Shown: positions 37,094 through 46,199, counted from the first letter of the stretch. The stretch: DNA of 64,000 bases from Inhella crocodyli (GCF_004004565.1 NZ_SACM01000001.1:124001-188000); one strand, 5' to 3'. Numbers and translations are program-made. Notes: a model not told the origin generated them from the sequence alone.

Positions 37094-38014
37094 TCAAACC
37101 GGCGCTCGAACGACGACCACCTTCAACGCCCGCTCCTCATCCTCATCCGCAAACGCCGAAGGATTCGCCACCCGCCCCACCCACACCATCGCGGGCGCCT
37201 CCACCGACAGCAACTCTCGCAAGAACCCCAGCCCCAACTTGGGCGTGTTCAAGCACAACAGCGCATGCCCACCCGGCGCCAGCAGCGTCGGCAAGCGCCG
37301 CACCAGCCGCGCGTAGTCCTTGGTGGCCACGAAGCTGCCCTTTTGGTAGCTCGGGGGGTCGAAGATCACCAGCCCATAGGGCCCGCCGCGCGTCAGCTTG
37401 CCCCAGGAGTTGAAGACGTCGTGCGCCAGGAAGCTGGCCCCTGCTGACATGCCGTTGAGCAAGTGGTTCTGCCGCCCGATGGCCAGCGCGCCCGGGCTCA
37501 TGTCCACGTTCACCACCTGCTGCGCACCGGCCTGCAAGGCCACGACGGAAAAGGCGCAGGTGTAGGCGAACAGGTTCAGCACCTGGAGGCCAGGGTGTGC
37601 CGTGCAGTGCTCGCGCACCCAGCGCCGGCCTTCGGCCATGTCCAGGAACAGGCCGTGGTTCTGGCCACGCTCCACATGCACGCGGAATCGGGTGCCGGCC
37701 TCCAGCACCTCGTGCGGGTCGGGCACGGCGCCCGCCAGCACGCGGGTGTCGGCGCGGCCCTCGTCCCGAACCTGAAACACGAGGTTCAGCGGCTCGCCCG
37801 GGGCCACGGTGGCCCAGCGCGCTGCCAGTGCCTGGTGCACCGCGTGGACCTGGTCGTCGGGCACGGGCTGGAAGCTGGTCAGCACCCAGCAGGGCGGGTA
37901 GGCGTCCAGGGTCCAGTGCTCGCAGCCGGGGTGCAGGCCGCCGCGGCCGTGGAACACGCGCCGCGCCTCCGGGCTGGGCGTCAGTTGGGCGATGGCGTCG
38001 AGGAGGGCTTGCAT
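37094..38014 (-). CDS. Class I SAM-dependent methyltransferase (RlmI/RlmL-like)
   Basis: This 306-residue protein has LNLFAYTCAFSVVALQAGA (SAM-binding), DMSPGALAIGRQN and the catalytic-type FDPPSYQKG, as in the COG1092 rRNA cytosine methyltransferases RlmI and the RlmK domain of RlmL. The N-terminal PUA domain of RlmI is absent, so it is a shorter relative and its RNA or other substrate is not certain. It stands alone, separated by 34 bp from the LD-carboxypeptidase gene upstream. Its 3' end abuts the giant inverted repeat. Confidence 0.8.
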   Translation of the reverse strand: MQALLDAIAQLTPSPEARRVFHGRGGLHPGCEHWTLDAYPPCWVLTSFQPVPDDQVHAVHQALAARWATVAPGEPLNLVFQVRDEGRADTRVLAGAVPDPHEVLEAGTRFRVHVERGQNHGLFLDMAEGRRWVREHCTAHPGLQVLNLFAYTCAFSVVALQAGAQQVVNVDMSPGALAIGRQNHLLNGMSAGASFLAHDVFNSWGKLTRGGPYGLVIFDPPSYQKGSFVATKDYARLVRRLPTLLAPGGHALLCLNTPKLGLGFLRELLSVEAPAMVWVGRVANPSAFADEDEERALKVVVVRAPV

Positions 38015-38048
38015 GGGCGCGCGGCGTTCAAAAGGCCGCGCATGCTAG

Positions 38049-38951
38049 TCAGTCGAGCCAGGTCAGCCGCCGCGCCGGCACGTCCAGGCGCACGCGAAGG
38101 CCCAGGGGCAGGGCGCGGTGGGGCTGGACGTGGCCGGCCGGCCAGCCGGCCAGCACCGGCTTGGCCAGGGGGGCCAAGGCATCGGCCAGCACGGCGTCGG
38201 CGCTGTCGGCCTCGCTGAAGCCGCCCAGCACGAAGCCGGCCACGGCGTCCAACACGCCGGCCAGGCGCAGCTGGGTCAGGTAGCGGTCCACGCGGTAGGG
38301 GTCCTCGGACACGTCTTCCAAGAACAGGACCGCGCCGCGCCAGTCGGGGTCGGCCGGGGTGTGCAGCCCACTGACGATGACCGACAGGTTGCCGCCCAGC
38401 AGGCGGCCTTCGACCACGCCCCCTTGGTCCAGCGGATGCGCGGGGCCCTCGGCCTGCTGCACATCGCCGGCCCACACGCCGCGTTGCAAGGCCGCGGCCA
38501 GGTGCTCGGCGTCGGGCCAGCCGCCGTCTTTGACCCAGTCGGACGCCGGCATGGGCGCGTGCCAGGCCGGCAGGCCGGCGCGCGCCCACAGGCCGTGCAG
38601 GGTGGTGATGTCGCTGTAGCCGATCAGGGGCTTGGCGGCGCGACCGACGAGGCCCAGGTCCACCCGGTCGGCGATGCGGATGCAGCCATAGCCGCCGCGC
38701 AGGCACAGCAGGGCGTGCACCTCGGGGTCGGCCAAGGCGGCGTGCAGGTCCTGCAAGCGCCGTTCGTCGTCGGCGGCCAGGTGGCCCAGGTGCGCGGGCC
38801 CGGCACAGCCGGGGAAGCGCTTGGACACGAAGCCCAGGCGCTGCACCAAGGGGGCGACCCGCTCCAGCACGCCGGGCTTGGGCGGACCGGCGGGGGCGAC
38901 GATGCCGAGGCAGGCGCCGGGCGGCAGGGCAGGGATCAAGGGCGTGGTCAT
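38049..38951 (-). CDS. ldcA: LD-carboxypeptidase (peptidase S66), cytoplasmic type
   Basis: The protein is 300 residues without a signal peptide: the standard cytoplasmic LdcA. It shows IVAPAGP, LRGGYG, nucleophile S113 in [10 protein letters not shown], the Glu in [16 protein letters not shown] and the His in [10 protein letters not shown]. It trims the D-Ala from imported murein tetrapeptide so the tripeptide can be reused. It is the second S66 protein in the window; the other (7599-8624) is exported. The ATG at 38951 overlaps the stop of the PBP-like hydrolase (ATGA). Confidence 0.93.
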   Translation of the reverse strand: MTTPLIPALPPGACLGIVAPAGPPKPGVLERVAPLVQRLGFVSKRFPGCAGPAHLGHLAADDERRLQDLHAALADPEVHALLCLRGGYGCIRIADRVDLGLVGRAAKPLIGYSDITTLHGLWARAGLPAWHAPMPASDWVKDGGWPDAEHLAAALQRGVWAGDVQQAEGPAHPLDQGGVVEGRLLGGNLSVIVSGLHTPADPDWRGAVLFLEDVSEDPYRVDRYLTQLRLAGVLDAVAGFVLGGFSEADSADAVLADALAPLAKPVLAGWPAGHVQPHRALPLGLRVRLDVPARRLTWLD

Positions 38952-40147
38952 GCGAGCGACTCGGTCAGGAAGGCGTCCACCGCCGCGCCCAGGGCCGGCA
39001 GGCCCCAAGGCCCGGCGGCCCGCGGGTGGGGCGCGTAGCGCTGGCCCAGGTTGCTGAAAAGGGCGATCAGGTAGTGGCGGCCGCCCGTTTGCAGCGCCTG
39101 CACGATGCCGGCGTCGGCCGCGTAGTTCTCGGTGTTGCCGATCTTGTGCGCGAAGCGCACTTGCTCGGTGCGCGGCCGTACGGCCGGGGGGTAGTCGCGG
39201 TCGTCGGCCCGCCAACGGCCGTCGGGCTGGACCCAGCCCGGCTGCACCTGGGCCGGGATGCCCTCCACCCAGCCGGGCAGGCCGGCCAGGGTGGCGCTGC
39301 TGAGCACGATGTCCAGCCCTTGGCCGCGCAGGCCGCGCAGCAGCTCTTGGCGATGGGGCTCAGGCAGCCGGGGCGCGTCGGGCGACAGCCAGGGGGCGGC
39401 GGGCGCGTCCGGGTCCAGCCACCACATCAGGCGAACGGTGTCCCAGGCGGTCATTTGGATGCGGCCCACGCCAGCGCCGGCGGCGTTGCCCCAACCGCCA
39501 TCGGGCTGGGTGCCCTTCAGGCGGAACGTGGGCAGTTGCAGGGCGGCCCACAGGCGGTGCAGGGCGTCGTGACCGTCGGTGCGCAAGGCCCCTTGGGCGT
39601 GCAGCCAGGCGACCAGGGCCGAGGTGCTGGTGTTGCAGCTCACGGCCAGCATGTCGAACAGCCAGTCGCGCAGCGGGCGCTCGCGTCCGGCGTGGGTCCA
39701 GGCCTGGGACCAGCCATTCACAGGAAGCACCAGCGCCACCCCCACCGCCACTTGCAGCTTCAGCACCGAGGCCGGGTAGGGCGCGACGAAGCGCGCAGGC
39801 CCCGCGCCCCACAGCGGCTCCCAGGGCAGGGTGCGCCAGTCGGTGTCGGGCCACCAGGCGATGGAGTTGCCGTCGGCGTCCTGGCGATCGGCGTCGAAGC
39901 GCAGGCCTTGCACGGGGCCGAAGTCGGCGGGCAGGGCCGCCACGTGGCCTTCGGGGTGCTCGCGCGACAACAGCACGTTGGCGCCCACAGGCGGGCCGCC
40001 GGACGGAAAGGCCACGACCGCCAGGTCCACGCTCGGCGGGTGCGCCATCGGCTGGCCACCGCGCATCGCGTCGGGGCTGAGGTGCAGCGCCTGCGCCTGC
40101 ACGGCGGCGCGCAGGGCCCGGGCCAGGGTGTCGGCAGTGAGCGGCAT
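38948..40147 (-). CDS. PBP/class A beta-lactamase-like serine hydrolase
   Basis: This 399-residue protein has S127-V-L-K130 (SxxK), S170-C-N172 (SxN) and HKIGNTENY where KTG is expected, so KTG is replaced by KIG. No N-terminal signal peptide is evident, which is odd for a murein-directed enzyme; a downstream start or a cytoplasmic role is possible. The arrangement resembles class A beta-lactamase/DD-peptidase folds. It is coupled to ldcA by ATGA and lies 34 bp after dadA, suggesting a D-amino acid or murein peptide substrate. Confidence 0.72.
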   Translation of the reverse strand: MPLTADTLARALRAAVQAQALHLSPDAMRGGQPMAHPPSVDLAVVAFPSGGPPVGANVLLSREHPEGHVAALPADFGPVQGLRFDADRQDADGNSIAWWPDTDWRTLPWEPLWGAGPARFVAPYPASVLKLQVAVGVALVLPVNGWSQAWTHAGRERPLRDWLFDMLAVSCNTSTSALVAWLHAQGALRTDGHDALHRLWAALQLPTFRLKGTQPDGGWGNAAGAGVGRIQMTAWDTVRLMWWLDPDAPAAPWLSPDAPRLPEPHRQELLRGLRGQGLDIVLSSATLAGLPGWVEGIPAQVQPGWVQPDGRWRADDRDYPPAVRPRTEQVRFAHKIGNTENYAADAGIVQALQTGGRHYLIALFSNLGQRYAPHPRAAGPWGLPALGAAVDAFLTESLA

Positions 40148-40181
40148 GCCGCGCAGTGTCGGGCGTTCGGTCGCGGGCGCT

Positions 40182-41432
40182 TCAGGCCGCGGCGAGCGTC
40201 AGCCCGTCCAGCGGCAGCGGCGACTCCCGCCCCGACACCAAGGCCGCGGTGATGGCCGCCGTGGCGAAGCTGAAGGTGAAGCCCAAGGCGCCATGGCCGA
40301 CGTTGAGCCACACCCCCGGGGTGGGCGTGGGGCCCACGATGGGCGCGCCGCTGGGCGTGGCGGGGCGCAGTCCGGCCCAGGTGCGGGCCTGGGCGTGGTC
40401 GGCGGCCTGCGGGAAGGTGGCGGCCACCCAGCGCTGCAGCGAGGCGATGCGCTGCGGGTCGATGCGCTCGTCGTCGCCCACCAGGTCCACCATGGCGGCC
40501 ACCCGCAGGTCCTGGCCGATGCGCGCGTACAAGATCTTTTTCTCGAAGTCGGTGACGCTGACCTCGGGCGCGCGGTGGCCGGCGCCGATGGGGGCGGTCA
40601 GGCTGTAGCCCTTCAGGGGATACAAGGGCAGTTGCAGGTCCAGCGTGCGGGCCAGCGCGCGGCTGTGCAGGCCGGCAGCGATGACGAAGGCGTCGCCCCC
40701 CACCATGCCGCCTTGGGTGCGCAGGGCGCGGGCGCGGCCCAGGGCCACCTCGAAGCCCAAGGCCTCGTCGTGCACCACGCCCTGGAAGTTCGGATGCAGT
40801 CGAAGCCGCTCGCCCAGGCGCTGGCACACGCGGTGGCAGTCGGCCACGGCCTCGCCCTCGGTGAAGATGCCGCCCGCCAGGGGCAGGGTGTTCTGGGCCA
40901 GCGCGGGTTCGAGCGCGATGCACTCGGCCGCATCCAGCGCGCGCTCGGGCCCGCCTGGGGGCAGTTTGGATCGCACCCGGGCGAACTCGGCCGATTGGCG
41001 GTAAATCACCAGCTTGCCGGGGCTGCGCAGCTGCACCTCGTCCAGCAGACCGGCCGAATCCCAGGTGCCGAAGGTGCGCTGGCTGAAGGCGCCCAAGGCC
41101 AGCAGGCGCTGGGTGGTCACGCGGTTCACGCCGGCCCGGCACTTGGCCAGGAAGCTTGCCATCCAGCGCCACTGGTGCGGGTCGGCCTCGAGCCGGAAGC
41201 GCAGCGGACCGTGCGGGTCCAGCAGCCACTTCAGGGCTTTGAGGGGCACGCCTTCGTCGGCCAGCGGCGAAACGTAGCGGTAGCTCAGCTGCCCGCCGTT
41301 GGCGTGGCTGGCGCCCGTGGCCAGCTCGCCGGCGCGCTCCACCAAGGTGACGCGATGGCCGGCCTCCAGCAAGGCCCAGGCCGTGGTCACGCCCACGATG
41401 CCGCCGCCGATCACCACCACCTGTTGTTGCAT
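40182..41432 (-). CDS. dadA: D-amino acid dehydrogenase
   Basis: This 416-residue FAD enzyme has the dinucleotide fold VVIGGGIVGVTTAWALLEAGH at its N-terminus (shown in part: VVIGGGIVG), GASHANGGQLSY and a C-terminal GLRPATPSGAPIVGPT with HGALGFTFSFATA. It oxidises D-amino acids, chiefly D-Ala, to keto acids with transfer to the respiratory chain. The ATG at 41432 begins at the FAD motif. It is first in a run with the PBP-like hydrolase and ldcA and diverges from the AstE-like gene. It would consume D-Ala released by DdpX and the carboxypeptidases. Confidence 0.92.
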   Translation of the reverse strand: MQQQVVVIGGGIVGVTTAWALLEAGHRVTLVERAGELATGASHANGGQLSYRYVSPLADEGVPLKALKWLLDPHGPLRFRLEADPHQWRWMASFLAKCRAGVNRVTTQRLLALGAFSQRTFGTWDSAGLLDEVQLRSPGKLVIYRQSAEFARVRSKLPPGGPERALDAAECIALEPALAQNTLPLAGGIFTEGEAVADCHRVCQRLGERLRLHPNFQGVVHDEALGFEVALGRARALRTQGGMVGGDAFVIAAGLHSRALARTLDLQLPLYPLKGYSLTAPIGAGHRAPEVSVTDFEKKILYARIGQDLRVAAMVDLVGDDERIDPQRIASLQRWVAATFPQAADHAQARTWAGLRPATPSGAPIVGPTPTPGVWLNVGHGALGFTFSFATAAITAALVSGRESPLPLDGLTLAAA

Positions 41433-41512
41433 GCGCTGATTTGTCGTCTCCAAAGGTCGGTCAGGCTAAGGGAGCCCCAATACCCGAGCCAATGAAAGGG
41501 GCCGCAGCGCCC

Positions 41513-41527
41513 ATAACCTTGGCCTAT
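41513..41527. promoter_or_regulatory. Fourth copy of the CCATAAC-type motif, between dadA and astE-like gene
   Basis: The extended site is CCATAACCTTGGCCTATGC; the core ATAACCTTGGCCTAT has T-N11-A geometry. It lies in the 153-bp divergent spacer, 81 bp before dadA and 59 bp before the AstE-like gene. It could also be a site for the Lrp regulator two genes away, so its owner is open. Confidence 0.4.
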
Positions 41528-41585
41528 GCCTGAACGGCAGCGGGGATGCCCAGGCGCGAAGGCCTGGCTGGCACACTCACGCGCC

Positions 41586-42551
41586 ATGCATTCGTTCCAA
41601 CGCATCCAGTTCAGCGCCGTCCAGCCCGGGCCGCGCCTGCTCGTCACCGGTGCCGTGCACGGCAACGAGGTGTGCGGCACCCAGGCCATCCGCCGCCTGG
41701 TGGCCGAGTTCGAGCGCGACGAGCGCCGCCTGCTGCGCGGCCTGGTCACCTTCGTGCCCATCACCAACCCGCTGGCCTACCAAAAGCAGCAACGCAACGG
41801 CGACCGCAACCTCAACCGCCGCCTGCAGCCCACTCACGCGCCGCAAGAGTTCGAAGACCACATCGCCAACTGGCTGTGCCCGCTGATGGCCGAGCACCAG
41901 GTGCTGCTGGACCTGCACAGCTTCCAAGCCCAAGGCCAGCCCTTCGTGATGGTCGGCCCGCTGGACAACGAGGGCCCGCTGCAGCCCTTCACCCAGAGTA
42001 CGCAGGAATTGGCGTGGGCCAAGGTGCTGGGCGTGCAGCGCGGCGTGGACGGTTGGCTGGACACCTACGCCAACGGCGTGGCCCAGCGCCGCGCCCGCAT
42101 CAAGGGCGCCGCCGTGGGCAGCGCGGTGGACGTGGACGAGAGCTACGGCGTGGGCACCACCGAGTGGATGCGCCGCACCGGCGGCATGGCCCTCACGCTG
42201 GAGTGCGGTCAGCACGAGGACCCCGCCGGCCCCGAGGTGGCCTACCGCGCCATCGTCAACACGCTGGTGCACTTTGGGTTGATCGAGGGCGAGGTCCCGC
42301 CGGTGCAGTCCATGGCCGGCCTGCGCCTGCACCACGTGGAAGACAAGCAGCACGTCGACGACGCCTTCGTCCAGCCCTGGACCAGCTTCGACCGGTTGCA
42401 GCCGGGCCAGCTCATCGGCCACCGCGCCAGCGGCGAGTCGGTGCACGCACCCGACGGCGATTGGCGCGGCTGCATCGTGTTCCCCAACGCCAAGGCCCAG
42501 GCCGGGAACGAGTGGTTCTACCTGGCCCGCGAGATCGACCGCTTTCGTTGA
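41586..42551 (+). CDS. Succinylglutamate desuccinylase/aspartoacylase (AstE/AspA) family zinc hydrolase
   Basis: This 321-residue protein has zinc ligands H25 and E28 in VHGNEVCG and H111 in LLDLHSF, with the catalytic-type Glu in LTLECGQHED. The family removes N-acyl groups from amino acids such as N-succinylglutamate or N-acetylaspartate. No other ast pathway genes are near, so the exact substrate is open. The ATG at 41586 is chosen because the upstream open frame covers the promoter spacer. It is followed after nine bases by the Lrp gene, so the two are probably one transcript. Confidence 0.85.
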   Translation: MHSFQRIQFSAVQPGPRLLVTGAVHGNEVCGTQAIRRLVAEFERDERRLLRGLVTFVPITNPLAYQKQQRNGDRNLNRRLQPTHAPQEFEDHIANWLCPLMAEHQVLLDLHSFQAQGQPFVMVGPLDNEGPLQPFTQSTQELAWAKVLGVQRGVDGWLDTYANGVAQRRARIKGAAVGSAVDVDESYGVGTTEWMRRTGGMALTLECGQHEDPAGPEVAYRAIVNTLVHFGLIEGEVPPVQSMAGLRLHHVEDKQHVDDAFVQPWTSFDRLQPGQLIGHRASGESVHAPDGDWRGCIVFPNAKAQAGNEWFYLAREIDRFR

Positions 42552-42560
42552 GCCCCCGCC

Positions 42561-42980
42561 ATGGACGACACCGACCGCCGACTGATCGCCCTGCTGCGCC
42601 AGGATGCCCGCATGAGCGTGGCGACGCTCGCCGCCAAGTTGGGCGTCAGCCGCGGCACCGTCACCAACCGCCTGCGCAAACTCGAGGACGAGCAGGTCAT
42701 CGTGGGCTACACGGTGCGCCTGAAGCCCGACGCCGAGCCCACGCACATCCGCGCCTGGATGGGCGTGCTGGTGGAAGGCAACCAGACCCGCGCCGTCACC
42801 GCCAGCCTGCTGGGCGAGCCGGGCGTGGAAGCCCTGCACGACACCAACGGCCGCTGGGACCTGCTGGCCGAGTTGCGCGCCGAAAGCATGGGCGAGCTGA
42901 GCAAGGTGCTGGAGCGCATTCGGCTCATCAAGGGCATCGCCAACACCGAAACCAACATCCTGCTGGCCACGTTCCGCTGA
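42561..42980 (+). CDS. Lrp/AsnC-family transcriptional regulator
   Basis: The 139-residue protein opens with the Lrp helix-turn-helix (DDTDRRLIALLRQDARMS, then LAAKLGVSRGTVTNRLRKLE) and ends in a RAM-type ligand domain (GVEALHDTNGRWDLLAELRA). Lrp/AsnC proteins sense amino acids. It is slightly shorter than the usual 150-160 residues. Its neighbours, an N-acyl amino acid hydrolase, DadA and ornithine cyclodeaminase, are typical Lrp targets, so local control is likely. Confidence 0.92.
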   Translation: MDDTDRRLIALLRQDARMSVATLAAKLGVSRGTVTNRLRKLEDEQVIVGYTVRLKPDAEPTHIRAWMGVLVEGNQTRAVTASLLGEPGVEALHDTNGRWDLLAELRAESMGELSKVLERIRLIKGIANTETNILLATFR

Positions 42981-43029
42981 CTTGACCCAAGCCAAGGCGA
43001 CTCGGACGCCAAGGCGCTAGGCTTTGCCC

Positions 43030-43470
43030 ATGGCACTGATCGCATGGTCCGAGGGCATCGCCCTGCAACACGAGGTGATGGACCGCACCCACGTCGAGTT
43101 CATCGAGCAACTCAACGCCCTGGCCGACCTGCTGGACGCGGGCGGCGATGGCCTGCCGGGCCTGGACGCCCTGATCGCCCACACCGAAGCGCATTTCGGC
43201 ATGGAGGACGCCCAGATGGCCGCCCTGGGCTACGCCCCCGAGAACTGCCACACGCGGCAGCACGCCATGGTGTTGGAGCTGATGCGCGAGGTGCGCAAGC
43301 ACGTCACCGAAAAGCTCGACACCGACCCGCTGCACCGCTTGATGCCGGCGTTGGCGGAGTGGTTCCCCCAGCACGTGGACGGCATGGACGCGCCTTTGGT
43401 GGAGGTGATGCGCGCCCACGGCGTGGGCGCTGCGCAGGTCAGCGCCTGCGGCAGCGCCGCCTGCGACTGA
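43030..43470 (+). CDS. Bacteriohemerythrin
   Basis: This 146-residue protein keeps all seven di-iron ligands of hemerythrin: H21, H55, E59, H74, H78, H115 and D120 (in THVEFIE, HTEAHFGMED, CHTRQHAM, HVDGMD). It would bind oxygen reversibly, as store, carrier or sensor. The ATG at 43030 is used rather than a TTG two codons earlier. The C-terminus has Cys residues (SACGSAACD) outside the core fold. Its stop and that of the convergent lipoprotein gene abut as TGATCA. Confidence 0.93.
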   Translation: MALIAWSEGIALQHEVMDRTHVEFIEQLNALADLLDAGGDGLPGLDALIAHTEAHFGMEDAQMAALGYAPENCHTRQHAMVLELMREVRKHVTEKLDTDPLHRLMPALAEWFPQHVDGMDAPLVEVMRAHGVGAAQVSACGSAACD

Positions 43471-43701
43471 TCACCAGCGGCGCGGGCCGCTGTCGTCTCG
43501 GTAGTCCCGGTACTGGCGGTGGCCGCGGCCGTCACCGTAGCGCCGATCGTCCCGGCGTTCCACTTTGACGGGGACGACGACGGCAGCGTGGCCATGACCG
43601 TGGTGGTGGCGGTGGCCACCTGGGATCACGATGCAGCCGGTCATCAAGCTGGCCACGGACAACAACACCAGACCGCGAACGGCCACTCGAACTGCGTTCA
43701 A
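43471..43701 (-). CDS. Small His-rich putative lipoprotein
   Basis: The predicted product is 76 residues from a TTG at 43701, which has GGAG six bases upstream. An N-terminal hydrophobic signal ends in the lipobox SLMTGC. The mature part starts with a His cluster (GGHRHHHGHGH) and ends with an Arg/Asp/Tyr-rich tail (RRYGDGRGHRQYRDYRDD). I recognise no family. The His cluster could bind metal ions. It lies immediately beside bacteriohemerythrin, convergent with it. Non-ATG start and small size make the call moderate. Confidence 0.6.
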   Translation of the reverse strand: MNAVRVAVRGLVLLSVASLMTGCIVIPGGHRHHHGHGHAAVVVPVKVERRDDRRYGDGRGHRQYRDYRDDSGPRRW

Positions 43702-43740
43702 TTCAGGCTCCAAGCCGGCAACCCTGCCGGTGAAGCGACA

Positions 43741-43758
43741 ACGGGCCTCGCGGCCCGT
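43741..43758. terminator. Terminator-like hairpin downstream of the ornithine cyclodeaminase gene
   Basis: ACGGGCC (43741-43747) and GGCCCGT (43752-43758) form a 7-bp stem around TCGC, with further partial pairing outside. It lies between the minus-strand ocd stop and the lipoprotein start. There is no clear U-tract, so termination is possible but not assured. Confidence 0.35.
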
Positions 43759-43795
43759 CGTTGACACCGTTCGTCGCACAGCGCGACGTGAGGCC

Positions 43796-44905
43796 TCAGG
43801 CGGCCTGCTTCGCGGCGATGGGCAGCACCTTGGCCGTGGGCTGCGTGCGCAGCAGGCCGAACAGGTTCTTCGGGTCTTCCGACTGCGGCACCAGCACGAT
43901 GGGCTGCCCGATGCCCAGTTCGCGGGCGGCGTCCTGCATGAAGGCCAGGGCGGCGAAGTCTTCCAGCGCAAAGCCCACCGAGTCGAACACCGTCACCTGG
44001 GTGTCGCTCACGCGGCCAGCGGCTTGGCCGGCCAGCACGCGCCAGAACTCGGTCACGGGGAAGTCGGCCGGCATTTGCTGCATGTCGCCTTCGATGCGCG
44101 ACTGCGGCTCGAACTCGCAGAACACGGCGCCCAGTTCCAGCACGCCACGGTGCAACTCGGTCTTGCCGGGGCAGTCGCCGCCCACGCCGTTGACGTGCAT
44201 GCCGGGCTCGATCATCTCGGGCGTGATGATGGTGGCGTTGGTTTTGTCGGCCGTCACCGTGGTGATGATGTCCACGCCCTTCACCGCTTCGGCGGTGCTG
44301 GCGAAGACCTTCAGCGTCAGGCCTTGGCCTTGCAGGTTGCTCACCAATTTGGCGGTGGCGGCGGGGTCCACGTCGAACAGGTGCAAGGTGTCGATGCCGA
44401 CGATGTCGCGGAAGGCCAGGGCCTGAAACTCGCTTTGCGCGCCATTGCCGATCAAGGCCATGGTGCGGCTGGCCGGGCGGGCCAACTTCTTGGCGGCCAG
44501 GGCCGACATGGCGGCGGTGCGGATGGCGGTGGTCAGCGTCAGTTCGCTCAGGAAGCGGGGCGCGCCGGTGTCCACGTCGGCGATCAGGCCGAAGGCCATC
44601 ACCGTGGGCAGGCCGAAGCGGGTGTTCTTCGGGTGGCCGTTGACGTACTTGAAGCTGAACTGGCGGTCGTCGGCGATGGGCATCAGTTCCACCACGCCGT
44701 CGGTCGAATGGAAGGCCAGGCGGGCGCTCTTGTCGAAAGCCTCCCAGCGCAAGAACTCTTGCTCGATGCGATCGGCCACGCCCACCAAGCACGCCGTCAG
44801 GCCCTTGCGTTGAACGATCTGGACCATGTCGTCGACGTTGACGAAGGTCGTGGTCAGGGCGTTTTGAACGGTTTGGGCGGCGGTGGTGGGGGTGCGGTTC
44901 GTCAT
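43796..44905 (-). CDS. Ornithine cyclodeaminase/mu-crystallin family protein
   Basis: This 369-residue protein has a dinucleotide-binding region (LIGNGAQSEFQALAF) and family segments LTLTTAIRTAAMSALAAKKL, VNGVGGDCPGKTELH and VFDSVGFALEDFAALA. True ornithine cyclodeaminase converts ornithine to proline and ammonia using NAD; close relatives act on lysine or make other amino acids. The size and the KTELH motif fit the OCD branch. The ATG at 44905 lies before an AT-rich spacer (44906-45101, 196 bp) shared with apbC; no promoter in it is certain. A link to Lrp control is inferred from location. Confidence 0.88.
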   Translation of the reverse strand: MTNRTPTTAAQTVQNALTTTFVNVDDMVQIVQRKGLTACLVGVADRIEQEFLRWEAFDKSARLAFHSTDGVVELMPIADDRQFSFKYVNGHPKNTRFGLPTVMAFGLIADVDTGAPRFLSELTLTTAIRTAAMSALAAKKLARPASRTMALIGNGAQSEFQALAFRDIVGIDTLHLFDVDPAATAKLVSNLQGQGLTLKVFASTAEAVKGVDIITTVTADKTNATIITPEMIEPGMHVNGVGGDCPGKTELHRGVLELGAVFCEFEPQSRIEGDMQQMPADFPVTEFWRVLAGQAAGRVSDTQVTVFDSVGFALEDFAALAFMQDAARELGIGQPIVLVPQSEDPKNLFGLLRTQPTAKVLPIAAKQAA

Positions 44906-45101
44906 GGGCAACTCAAGGCTTGCTGCGATGGAAGGCAGTGTCGCGAGGCGTCGTGTCAATCGGAAGCGCAACAAATGAAGCAAAGGGCGATGCCAATGAA
45001 TCAAAACGGCAGAACAAAATGACTAAATGATCAAAATAGGGGTTTGCACTGGGGCCTGGGCTCGGCTTCTACACTGCCGCCCCTTGCCGAAAGTGACCCC
45101 C

Positions 45102-46199
45102 ATGAGCAGCGCCCGCCTCGACGCCATCCACCACGCCCTGACGGGCTTGCAAGACCCCATCGCGGCCCAAAGCTGGTCCGCCAGCAAGCAGGTCAAGGCC
45201 GTGACCTTGGCCGCCGACGGCGCCGTGGAACTGGCCATCGAGTTGAGCTACCCCGCGCTGAGCCAGCATGGCGCTTTGGCGGCCGGATTGACCGAAGCGC
45301 TGAACGCCCAAGGCCTGGGGCCGGTGCGCGTGACCGTGACCCAGAAGATCGTGGCGCACGCCGTGCAGCGCGGCCTGCAGCCCCTGCCGGGCGTGAAGAA
45401 CCTGATCGCCGTGGCTTCGGGCAAGGGCGGCGTTGGCAAGAGCACCACCGCCGCCAACCTGGCCCTGGCCCTGCAGGCCGAAGGCGCCCGTGTGGGCCTG
45501 CTGGACGCCGACATCTACGGCCCCAGTGTGCCCCTGATGATGGGCGTGCCCGGCCAGCGGCCCGAGAGCGCCGATGGCAAGACCATGGAGCCCCTGATCG
45601 CCCACGGCGTGCAGGTGATGAGCATCGGCTTCTTGGTGCCGGAGGACCAGGCCATGATCTGGCGCGGCCCCATGGCCACCGGCGCGCTGGAGCAGTTGCT
45701 GCGCCAAACCCACTGGCAGGACCTGGACTACCTCGTGGTGGACCTGCCGCCGGGCACCGGCGACATCCAATTGACCCTGGCCCAGCGCGTGCCGGTGACG
45801 GGCGCGCTCATCGTCACCACGCCGCAAGACATTGCGCTGATCGACGCCAAGAAGGCCATCAAGATGTTCGAGAAGGTGGGCGTGCCCATCCTCGGCTTGG
45901 TGGAAAACATGGCCATCTACTGCTGCCCGAACTGCGGCCACAGCGAGGCCATCTTCGGCGCCGACGGGGGCAAAACCATGGCCGCCGAGTTGGGCCTGGC
46001 TTACCTGGGCGCGCTGCCCCTGCAGCGCGTCATCCGCGAGCAAAGCGACGCCGGCACGCCGCCCGTGGTGGCCGAGCCCGAGGGCACGGCGGCGCTGCTG
46101 TACAAAGCCCTGGCGCGCCAAAGCGCCGTGGCCGTGGGCCGCTTGGCCAAGGACTACGCGGCCAAGTTCCCGACGATCACGATTTCCAAAGCGACCTGA
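45102..46199 (+). CDS. apbC: Iron-sulfur cluster carrier ATPase ApbC/Mrp
   Basis: This 365-residue P-loop protein has an N-terminal MIP18-like domain (about 1-90), the deviant Walker A VASGKGGVGKST, DADIYGPSVP, DLPPGTGD and the cluster-binding CCPNCG. It binds a [4Fe-4S] cluster at a dimer interface and hands it to apo-proteins. The ATG at 45102 precedes the first domain; the open frame extends upstream without homology-like sequence. It converges with the Mpo1-like gene, their stops sharing a 16-bp palindrome. Confidence 0.95.
   Translation: MSSARLDAIHHALTGLQDPIAAQSWSASKQVKAVTLAADGAVELAIELSYPALSQHGALAAGLTEALNAQGLGPVRVTVTQKIVAHAVQRGLQPLPGVKNLIAVASGKGGVGKSTTAANLALALQAEGARVGLLDADIYGPSVPLMMGVPGQRPESADGKTMEPLIAHGVQVMSIGFLVPEDQAMIWRGPMATGALEQLLRQTHWQDLDYLVVDLPPGTGDIQLTLAQRVPVTGALIVTTPQDIALIDAKKAIKMFEKVGVPILGLVENMAIYCCPNCGHSEAIFGADGGKTMAAELGLAYLGALPLQRVIREQSDAGTPPVVAEPEGTAALLYKALARQSAVAVGRLAKDYAAKFPTITISKAT

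Noticed and set aside
44906-45101. Possible TTGACA and AT-rich promoter elements between ocd and apbC
   Set aside because: TTGACA occurs on the minus strand at 44954-44959 but no -10 stands at proper spacing; the apbC-side candidates have a 20-bp spacer. I could not support a specific promoter.
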